From: CAZILM01 sp964625325
GTDB taxonomy: Bacteria; Patescibacteriota; Saccharimonadia; Saccharimonadales; CAYVSP01
NCBI GenBank assembly: GCA_964625325.1
Contig: CAZVBA010000004.1
Coordinates: 1 to 31,293, forward strand
Reading direction: 5' to 3'
Length of the DNA stretch: 31,293 bases
Of the stretch, positions 1 to 6,732 are shown one piece after another (position 1 is the stretch's first letter; each line of letters starts with the position of its first letter). Under the pieces are notes generated by a model, which was given only the letters and a program-made list of their open reading frames with translations, was not told the origin of the DNA and searched no databases. The translations under genes were made by a program, and so were the position numbers.

Positions 1-1187
1 CCACAGCGGTGGCAGTGCGGATAAGAGTGCGTGATGTATTCAATCTTCCAGACCACGTCGCGCTCATGCAGGGTCTTGGCGATCTCCTTGTTGACGTCCC
101 AGATAAGTTGGCCTTTCCACTCGCCTTCGGTGTAATGACCTTCTTCATCGGTATCAAGTACCATCGGTACTTTGTTCTGTTTGGCTAGAGTGTAGTCATC
201 TTCACCGTAAGCCGGTGATTCGTGGGCTATACCTGTGCCCTCTTCGGCGTGTACAAAGCCAGCATGCCAGACCTTGTGGGCGTTGGCGCCTCTGTTCTCA
301 AACAACGGTTCATAGGATTTGCCGACCAGTTCCTCGCCTTTGAAGCTACGGAGTACCTTGTGTGGCACTACTTGGTGTTTCTCATCAGTTAGAGCCTTAG
401 CAACCAGGTCTTTAGCTAAGATGAACTTCTGCCCGTCCATCTCAACCTCGACGTACGTTAGGTCTTTATTGACAGCAATGGCTGTGTTCGATGGCAATGT
501 CCAAGGAGTCGTCGTCCAAGCCAAAAGATAGGCATCCTCGTCTTTTAGTTTGAACTTAACGTAAACGCTGGGGTCAGTATCGTCCTGGTAGCTATTGTCC
601 ATAGCCACTTCGGCCTTGGAGAGTGGTGTGGCGTCGCGCGTGCAGTAAAGCAATACCTTTTCGCCTTCGTAGATCTTACCGGCCTCATAGAGCTTCTTAA
701 ACGCCCACCAGACGCTTTCCATGTACTCTTTGTCCATGGTTTTGTAAGCACCTTGGAAATCTACCCAGCGGCCGATGCGGTCAATGGTGTCTTCCCATTC
801 GCTGCCGGTCTGGACCATGTTGGCCCGGCAAGCCTTGATGTAGTCCTCCAAGCTGATTTTGGTACCGATGTCGTCTCTGGTGATACCAAGTTTCTTCTCG
901 GTGTAGACCTCGGCCGGCAGTCCGTGGCAGTCCCAACCCCAGACGCGTTCCACCCGCTTGCCCTTCATGGTCCAGTAACGCGGCACGACATCTTTGGCGA
1001 TACTACTCAACAGCGTGCCGGTATGCGGCACACCGGTAATAAACGGTGGTCCGTCATAAAACACGTAGGCATTGTCCTTAGGGCGTAACTCAACAGACTT
1101 CTCGAAGGTTTTATTGTCCTTCCAGTGTTTGACGAGGTCTTTCTCGTAATCGATTGGTTGGCGGCGCTGGCCTGATTTGAATTTCAT
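1..1187 (-). CDS. ileS: Isoleucyl-tRNA synthetase, IleS2-like (3' end outside window)
   Basis: Charges tRNA-Ile with isoleucine in the cytoplasm. About 395 N-terminal residues are visible; the gene continues past base 1. In order I see the class I HIGH-type motif as PHTG (residues 54-57) after YDGPPFITG, then GWDCHGLP (84-91), then CP1 editing-domain signatures WTTTPWTLPSN and GTGIAHESPAYGEDD, and SYPHCHRC near the cut end. The FITGVPHTG and WGWDCHGLP wording resembles the eukaryote-like IleS2 class rather than the common bacterial IleS1 (ANGNIHIGH, GWDTHGLP). IleS2 enzymes are as a class often insensitive to mupirocin; that is family knowledge, not shown here. The ATG at 1187 gives MKFKSGQRRQ and directly follows a T-box leader, so expression should respond to uncharged tRNA-Ile. 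The only Shine-Dalgarno-like sequence, GGGAG, lies in the 3' arm of the leader's last hairpin. Confidence 0.96.
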   Translation of the reverse strand, partial: MKFKSGQRRQPIDYEKDLVKHWKDNKTFEKSVELRPKDNAYVFYDGPPFITGVPHTGTLLSSIAKDVVPRYWTMKGKRVERVWGWDCHGLPAEVYTEKKLGITRDDIGTKISLEDYIKACRANMVQTGSEWEDTIDRIGRWVDFQGAYKTMDKEYMESVWWAFKKLYEAGKIYEGEKVLLYCTRDATPLSKAEVAMDNSYQDDTDPSVYVKFKLKDEDAYLLAWTTTPWTLPSNTAIAVNKDLTYVEVEMDGQKFILAKDLVAKALTDEKHQVVPHKVLRSFKGEELVGKSYEPLFENRGANAHKVWHAGFVHAEEGTGIAHESPAYGEDDYTLAKQNKVPMVLDTDEEGHYTEGEWKGQLIWDVNKEIAKTLHERDVVWKIEYITHSYPHCHRC

Positions 1188-1190
1188 AAA

Positions 1191-1348
1191 ATAAAAACTC
1201 CCGCTTAGTTGCAGGAGTCTTGGATTTCAAGACGGTACCATCCCGACATTTCACTTGATTAAGGACGATTACGGGCCTTCCCGAAGGGCTCTACTGCGGC
1301 ACTGCCGGTTCTTCCCTTACCTCGTGGCTGATAACCACTCAAGCGGTT
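1191..1348 (-). promoter_or_regulatory. T-box riboswitch, Ile specifier, ultrashort Stem I
   Basis: Leader RNA of ileS that senses uncharged tRNA-Ile. Reading the minus strand: a short Stem I, GTGG (1338-1335) with CCAC (1327-1324), whose terminal loop TTATCAG contains the isoleucine codon ATC (1332-1330). A GC-rich middle region follows (Stem II area, 1323-1255). Then comes the antiterminator: GGGA (1244-1241), the T-box bulge TGGTACC (1240-1234), helix GTCTTG/CAAGAC (1233-1228 with 1222-1217), and TCCT (1216-1213) closing against GGGA. The same TCCT also belongs to the 5' arm of the following hairpin, so the two folds exclude each other. A specifier in the terminal loop of a very short Stem I is the arrangement known from actinobacterial ileS leaders. 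The full canonical long Stem I is absent. Confidence 0.9.
1193..1218 (-). terminator. T-box-controlled terminator or SD-sequestering hairpin
   Basis: ACTCCTGC (1218-1211) pairs over 8 bp (one G-U) with GCGGGAGT (1204-1197) around the loop AACTAA, followed by TTTTT and more T up to the ATG at 1187. The U run fits intrinsic termination. The 3' arm also contains GGGAG, the only Shine-Dalgarno candidate for ileS, about 11 nt before the ATG, so the hairpin could instead, or also, block translation. Its 5' arm overlaps the antiterminator of the T-box. Confidence 0.85.
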
Positions 1349-1354
1349 TAGTTA

Positions 1355-1383
1355 ATAATAACTCAGTTATTCCTGGGGTGCAA
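1355..1383 (-). promoter_or_regulatory. Promoter of ileS leader
   Basis: On the minus strand: TTGCAC (1383-1378), a 17-nt spacer, TATTAT (1360-1355). The -35 box lies inside the last codons of the 98-aa gene. The predicted start, about 1348, falls just before T-box Stem I, which supports the assignment. Confidence 0.6.
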
Positions 1384-1663
1384 CAAAGAAGCCAGCGCCG
1401 CCGCTGCCGTAGGCAGCTACTTCGTCCATCAGCGGCAGTTGAGGACCGACCCACATCTGGACCAGCTGGCCGTCATTGCCGATGACTAGGATTGCCGGGT
1501 GATCAACCACGTCATAGAGCGTGGCCGTAGCTGTGCCGTCGCGCGTATCAATGTCTATGAGTTCTATCTTACGGCTGGCTTCGCGGCGTTCAAACTCGCG
1601 GACAAATTCTTCGACCGTACGGGCATGTTCGGATTTGGGGCGATACAGCAGAAGCACTTTCAT
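1367..1663 (-). CDS. Small thioredoxin-fold protein without a CXXC motif
   Basis: 98 aa, cytoplasmic, no signal peptide or membrane segment. The order beta (MKVLLLYRP), helix (EHARTVEEFVREFERRE), beta (KIELIDIDT), then LYDVVDHPAILVIGNDGQLVQMWVG fits a thioredoxin-like fold: HPAI is where the conserved cis-proline sits, followed by a beta hairpin. The position of the redox CXXC is occupied by PKSE, and the protein has no cysteine at all, so it cannot be a thiol oxidoreductase. Its role is unknown. It lies 21 nt after the 1678-aa Kelch-protein gene and immediately before the ileS leader. No Shine-Dalgarno sequence is visible close to the ATG; an extended -10 sequence just upstream suggests a nearly leaderless transcript. 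The fold assignment is inferred from pattern only. Confidence 0.8.
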   Translation of the reverse strand: MKVLLLYRPKSEHARTVEEFVREFERREASRKIELIDIDTRDGTATATLYDVVDHPAILVIGNDGQLVQMWVGPQLPLMDEVAAYGSGGAGFFVAPQE

Positions 1664-1670
1664 GGTTAGT

Positions 1671-1679
1671 ACTATACCA
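1671..1679 (-). promoter_or_regulatory. Extended -10 promoter element before the 98-aa gene
   Basis: TGGTATAGT on the minus strand matches the extended -10 form TGnTATAAT with one mismatch. No good -35 box is visible. Transcription would start within a few bases of the ATG at 1663, which would explain the missing ribosome binding site. Confidence 0.4.
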
Positions 1680-1684
1680 TTTCC

Positions 1685-4600
1685 CTAGCGCAGATTGGTG
1701 CCACCTAGGATTTTGGTGCCACCTTTAAGTTGAACTTTGGAGTCATTGGCCGCGGGAATGGTCGTAAAACTAAAGCAGCTAGACGCCGAGCTGTAAGCGA
1801 TCGCGTTGCCACCAGGGTCAATGGCATAGGCACGCCAGGAATATAGGGTGTTATAGGACAGATTGGTGCCGATATAGTTATAAACGGCTTGCTGGATTAT
1901 GGATGGATAGCCACCGTTATATGAAGCATTGGCGTTTTGGGTGCTTTCGCCTGCCCAACCAGCAGATGAAGACGACTCATTAATTATCACCGGCGAACCG
2001 GTACAGTTACTGACTCCAGAATACAGCTCGAACTTGTATTGCAGAAAGTCCAAGCTTTCATCAGTGGCACCCATCCTAAATTGTGGTGCCACCGGCACCA
2101 TTTGGGCACCGTTTGATGGTGCTAGCAGCGTTGGTGCATTGGGCGCGATATTGCTATAGGTCAGCGTCATGCTGGTAACCGCTGATTGACCAGGGCTGAG
2201 CAAACCGCCGCCAGTACTTACAGACTGGCCGCTACAGTTCGTGTCGTCAATGGTTGCCGTCACCCACAAGTAACGTTTACTGGTAGCAGTTACAGCGAGA
2301 TTGAGCGTGGTTCCCGTGGAGCCAGTGCTGGTGGCGCTGCTACTACCATATACACCATCTGTACCAGCCGTCCGGTAGCTGGCCGCTATGGCACAGGTTG
2401 CGCTGGTAGTATTGGAGGTAATAATAGCCAGGTTGGTCGGATTGCTCGAGGCACCCATGTCGATGACGCGTTCATAGGTGGCGGCTGGTAAAGGCGTTTC
2501 CAGAGCAGCCGAATAGACATTCGCACTAAGTCCGCCAATGTATAAGTAGCCATTAGCAACTATCGAAGCGATCGTACCCGTACCCACTGGCAAGCTGCTT
2601 GTCCAGCTAGTAAAAGCTCCTACCGAGCCGTCGCTCAGAATCGGCGCGTATTGGGCGTATGAGGCATCCCCTTCATATGCATACATAGTATTGTTATAAA
2701 TAGCAATATTATGGTCGGAGCCCGAATTGCCGGCCAGGTGCCCGACCGTATTCCAGGTGCCTACCGCGCCGACTGTGCCAATACAGCCGCCGACGCCGCT
2801 ATTATTGGCCGTACACACCAAGGCAGACTGTATGTCGTTACACTCAGTATCTGACGGTACGTCAAAGGAGTGACAGGTTGAACTTGACGTTATAGTCTCC
2901 TTGAAACCACCGGCAATGTACAAATAGCCGTTGTAGAAGATGGCAGCGCCGAACTCACCACGTCCGATTGAAATGGAGTTAGTGCTAGCCCAGGAGCCAA
3001 CTTTGCCGATATTGCCGACACCAGAGGTACAACCGTTGGTATTTATGACACCATCACAAATTACCGCATAACTGACTGTGGTAATACCGCTACTACACGC
3101 ACCGGTGCAACCGCCAATTTCATACAGATAGCCGTTGGCTTGAGCGTAACCTATGTCTTCCCTAGCCGGGGCATTATTAGTGGGGTTGGTTTGGAAAGCG
3201 CTTAGCGAACCATCAACCGAACTGATAGACGCATACTCTACCGCACCGGAATCTGCACCAGCATTATTGTCATAGCCGGCCCAGATATACAAGATGCTAT
3301 TGTAGGCTGCCATGCCAAAGCCAAAGGAATGATAAACGGTCATTTGATGAACACCGTTGGTAACTGTAGACCAGGTGCCTAGCGTGCCAGGTGTGCCCGT
3401 ACAACCAGCAGTACCACTATTGTTAACGGTACATATTAGGGCATAAGATACATAGCCGTTAAAGGAAGCGTAAATGTAGCCATTGTAGGCCACAAAGCGA
3501 GTATAGTTGTTAGCGGCTATAAGCGTTGACAGCGACGAGCTGGCAGTACCAAAAGTTCCTGGGCTATTGCTAGGCACCTGAGTATGCGCATAAAAGACGT
3601 CATCGCAAAGATTTGAGGCAGTGGCGCCACTTTCTTTACAGGCCGTTGTACTGGTTTGGGTATAGCCGCCCATGACGTAGAGATAGCCGTTATCAGCTAT
3701 AGCAGCAGCCGGGGAATCTCGGCTGTTGGTGGTGAGATTGCCTACTACTGTATAGCCAGAAGCCGTGCCAACTAACGTACCGTTAGAACGCACTCCAATG
3801 TACTCAACGTCCGTAAAATTAACCGTACCATTAAATGTTCCGCCGATGATGTACAGACCATTATTGGCTGCTTGGGCACTCAGCCGCCAGCGTACGCTGC
3901 TGCCAGGTAAAGCAGTTGAACTGGTCGAAAACGCCCCAGTCAGACCGCCGGAGGCACTTAGAGGCGCAAACTGGATGTCGCTCTTGCCGGCGCTGCCGTC
4001 AAAACCCCCCATGACGTAGAGGAAGCCGTTTGATGCTACCGAAGCATGCCAGTGGCGAGGAGTGCCGAAAAAGTTCGATGTCGATACGGTGGTCCAAGCG
4101 CCAAAACTACCCGCATTATCGATTTGGGCGTACTGCACGTCATTGCATTCGGCACCATTGGTACCGGTGTTACGACAGTTTGCATCGGTTGCAACTGCTT
4201 TGACACCGCCCATAAGATAGACATAGCCATTATATATAGCAATCGAATGACCATAGCGCGGGTAAAGAAAGTATTGATTGGTATTAGCGAAAGTACCCAG
4301 CCTGGCGTCATCACCTATCTGACTGCGCTGTACATCATTACAATAAAGGTTGTTATTGCCATCATTCTTGCAGTTAGCCGTGGTGAGCCCTGTCAGGCCG
4401 CCCATAATATAGAGATAGCCCTTGTAAATAAACATCGTATGGTAGACCCGGCGGATTGTGAACGTACTGGCTTCCAGAACCCAGGTACCCAGTGAACCGT
4501 TAGGATTGATAGGCGCGTAGTAGAGGTGGTTGTCATAGTTAGTGCTGGTGCCGCAGGCCGTCGGCGTACCGGCCGTACAGCCGCCGCTGATATACAAATA

Positions 4601-6721
4601 TCCACGATAAGCCGCCGCCGCAAAGCCGAACCGGCCGCCCAAAATGTTCGATGTAGCCGTTGATTCTGCCGTAAAACCGGTGGCCACATGGGTATTCAGA
4701 AAAGCGGCCTGCTGGACATCACTACAATAGAACGATGAACTGGCGTTACAGTGCGTATCACTTGTGGCGTGAATGCCGCCGATAATGTAGTAAAAATTGT
4801 TATAGATCAGTGCTGCATGGCCAGTCCGGGCATCACCCACATTATTAGCCGTCGGGCTGGTCAGGAAACTGCCGATAGAGCCGTCATTGCTGTTGATTTG
4901 GGCAAATTGGCTGTCGGCTTTGTAGGTGCTACAGGTGGTCGGCGTGCCGGCTGAACAGCCGCCGACGACATACAATAAACCGTGGTAAGTCAGTGCCGCG
5001 TGGCCGGCCCGGGCAGTCGTGAAGCTGGTGCTGTTAGTCGTCCAAGTTCCGAGCGTGTTATCGCTCTTTATTGCTGCATATTGGATATTGCTATAAAAAC
5101 TGGTGCCGTCGTAGCCGCCAATCACATAGAGGAAGCCGTTGTAGGCCACCGATGAATGAAAGGCCCGGGCGGTGGTAAAGGTGTTGCCGCTAGTCGCCCA
5201 CGCCCCTACCGTGCCGTCGCTCTTAAGCGCGGCATACTGGACATCCCCTTTGTAGCTGGTACCGTCATAGCCGCCAGCCAGGTACAGATAACCACCATAT
5301 TCAACGGTCGTATGGTTGGCGCGGGCACCGCTGAAGGCCGAGGTGGTGTTCCAGGTCCCCACCGTACCATTGGCCGCGATGGCGGCATACTGGACATCGT
5401 GGTAGTAGGCCGAATCTTTGCCGCCGATGACATAGAGATAGCCGTTATAGGCGACGCTGGTGTGGCCGCTGCGAGCGCCAGCAAAAGATGTAGTCGGACT
5501 AAATGAACCAATCACGCCGGTAGTGGCGTTAATAGAAGCGTACTGCACATCACTCTTGTAGTTGGTGCCGTCAAAGCCGCCGATGACGTAGAGGAAGCCG
5601 TTGTAGGCGACGCTGGTGTGGTCGCGTCGAGCGGTAGTAAAACTGGCATTGCTGGCAGCCGAAAAGGTGTCGTTGTCGCCTGAATTCAACAGGGTGGCGC
5701 GGTTAATCTGGCCGCTGGTGCCGTAGTCCACCATGCCGGTGTCGGTACCGGTTTGAAAATCAGCCGTCGATGTCACCACCACCGTCGGATCGATGGTTAA
5801 AGGATAGTGTTTATTTTTCAGGTTGCGGGCTTCCAGCGTCAATATCCCATCTTTGAGACTAAAAGATACGTCTTCATAGTTCTTATGGCCTTGGCCGTCG
5901 ATGATATATGGCGTGGGCAGTACAAACACCAAGTTGTCCTTTTTGCCATTCTTGCGGGCATTGTCGATCAGTTGCTGGTCTTTATCGTCCGATGTCGAGA
6001 TGTTACCAAATAAGTACGAGTTGGCGGAGTAGATACCGATGCCGCCATCCGGCAGCGGCCGCGCCTCCAGCGTGTTGTCCAATTTTAGCCGGTAGCGGAA
6101 CTGCTGAGTCTTCTCTGAAGCTTTGGCCAGCAAGATGTCCGCTTTTATGCCGTTGCGCTTGAAGGTATAGACTTGCTGCTCATTGCTGCTGGCCGGATAG
6201 ATAACCCGGCCGTCTTTGAGCTGGCCGTTATGTAAATCGTCCAACGGCACCAGTGAAAAGCTATGGTTACCCTGCGAATCGCCAAAGCGTATGCCGTCCT
6301 TAGCCACACGCGACAGCGTGGCCGTAAATGGGAACTTGCCACTGGAATCCTCTAGTCCACCGGCCGCCACCTTGTGCAGCTGTTTATCCGGTTTTTCCTC
6401 GTTTGTCCGGTTGTAGACAAAGGCGTTTTTGGTAACCTCAATTTTCGACGTATCAACTGACGGCTTAGCCAGTAATGCAACCTTGGCCGGCGAGAACTTA
6501 TACATGGCGTGCTGTTGCCAAACGACCAGCCCGGCCACGGCTAGCGCTAAAACCACAATACCGCTGCAGGTCCAGAACAGATAGGTCCGCATAAAACCGG
6601 GTAGTCGACGAGCCAAGCGACGGCGAATATAGTGCAGCTTGATTAGCTTTCTACTGGCCTGTCGTCTGAGCCGATATATGCCTTGGCGAAATCTTATCAG
6701 GTGCTGAGTTAGTTTTTTCAT
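1685..6721 (-). CDS. Giant membrane-anchored Kelch-repeat surface protein, 1678 aa
   Basis: Probable surface adhesin or display protein; ligand unknown. Residues 1-46 are extremely basic (many Arg and Lys), followed by a membrane segment at about 47-69 and no cleavage motif, so a type II anchor with the C-terminus outside. Residues about 75-330 form a domain ending in YPLTIDPTV, a signature seen before repeat regions in large secreted bacterial proteins. About 18 Kelch-like blades follow (roughly 345-1410), each with NG(Y/F)LY(V/I)xGG and many with a following DVQYA; the first four are spaced 50-52 residues. Several blades carry loop insertions with paired cysteines. Residues about 1523-1658 look like an FN3/Ig-type domain (APTLLAPSNG, LQYKFELY), and the protein ends in KVQLKGGTKILGGTNLR. 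The ATG at 6721 has AGGTGG 7 nt upstream; only 11 nt separate it from the 3744-aa gene, so the two are probably one operon. Confidence 0.88.
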   Translation of the reverse strand: MKKLTQHLIRFRQGIYRLRRQASRKLIKLHYIRRRLARRLPGFMRTYLFWTCSGIVVLALAVAGLVVWQQHAMYKFSPAKVALLAKPSVDTSKIEVTKNAFVYNRTNEEKPDKQLHKVAAGGLEDSSGKFPFTATLSRVAKDGIRFGDSQGNHSFSLVPLDDLHNGQLKDGRVIYPASSNEQQVYTFKRNGIKADILLAKASEKTQQFRYRLKLDNTLEARPLPDGGIGIYSANSYLFGNISTSDDKDQQLIDNARKNGKKDNLVFVLPTPYIIDGQGHKNYEDVSFSLKDGILTLEARNLKNKHYPLTIDPTVVVTSTADFQTGTDTGMVDYGTSGQINRATLLNSGDNDTFSAASNASFTTARRDHTSVAYNGFLYVIGGFDGTNYKSDVQYASINATTGVIGSFSPTTSFAGARSGHTSVAYNGYLYVIGGKDSAYYHDVQYAAIAANGTVGTWNTTSAFSGARANHTTVEYGGYLYLAGGYDGTSYKGDVQYAALKSDGTVGAWATSGNTFTTARAFHSSVAYNGFLYVIGGYDGTSFYSNIQYAAIKSDNTLGTWTTNSTSFTTARAGHAALTYHGLLYVVGGCSAGTPTTCSTYKADSQFAQINSNDGSIGSFLTSPTANNVGDARTGHAALIYNNFYYIIGGIHATSDTHCNASSSFYCSDVQQAAFLNTHVATGFTAESTATSNILGGRFGFAAAAYRGYLYISGGCTAGTPTACGTSTNYDNHLYYAPINPNGSLGTWVLEASTFTIRRVYHTMFIYKGYLYIMGGLTGLTTANCKNDGNNNLYCNDVQRSQIGDDARLGTFANTNQYFLYPRYGHSIAIYNGYVYLMGGVKAVATDANCRNTGTNGAECNDVQYAQIDNAGSFGAWTTVSTSNFFGTPRHWHASVASNGFLYVMGGFDGSAGKSDIQFAPLSASGGLTGAFSTSSTALPGSSVRWRLSAQAANNGLYIIGGTFNGTVNFTDVEYIGVRSNGTLVGTASGYTVVGNLTTNSRDSPAAAIADNGYLYVMGGYTQTSTTACKESGATASNLCDDVFYAHTQVPSNSPGTFGTASSSLSTLIAANNYTRFVAYNGYIYASFNGYVSYALICTVNNSGTAGCTGTPGTLGTWSTVTNGVHQMTVYHSFGFGMAAYNSILYIWAGYDNNAGADSGAVEYASISSVDGSLSAFQTNPTNNAPAREDIGYAQANGYLYEIGGCTGACSSGITTVSYAVICDGVINTNGCTSGVGNIGKVGSWASTNSISIGRGEFGAAIFYNGYLYIAGGFKETITSSSTCHSFDVPSDTECNDIQSALVCTANNSGVGGCIGTVGAVGTWNTVGHLAGNSGSDHNIAIYNNTMYAYEGDASYAQYAPILSDGSVGAFTSWTSSLPVGTGTIASIVANGYLYIGGLSANVYSAALETPLPAATYERVIDMGASSNPTNLAIITSNTTSATCAIAASYRTAGTDGVYGSSSATSTGSTGTTLNLAVTATSKRYLWVTATIDDTNCSGQSVSTGGGLLSPGQSAVTSMTLTYSNIAPNAPTLLAPSNGAQMVPVAPQFRMGATDESLDFLQYKFELYSGVSNCTGSPVIINESSSSAGWAGESTQNANASYNGGYPSIIQQAVYNYIGTNLSYNTLYSWRAYAIDPGGNAIAYSSASSCFSFTTIPAANDSKVQLKGGTKILGGTNLR
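2500..5650 (-). repeat. Kelch-like blade array inside the 1678-aa gene
   Basis: About 18 imperfect copies of a roughly 150-nt unit. The clearest copies are at the N-terminal end: the blocks coding for the GG-turn strand begin at 5577, 5421, 5271 and 5115 on the plus strand, giving steps of 156, 150 and 156 nt, all multiples of three. Later units carry insertions of 10-20 residues, often with two cysteines. Confidence 0.8.
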
Positions 6722-6732
6722 GCGCCAGCCAC

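Noticed and set aside
1685..6721. Gracilibacteria-type code (TGA as Gly)
   Set aside because: All long frames are intact under the standard code with no need to read through TGA.
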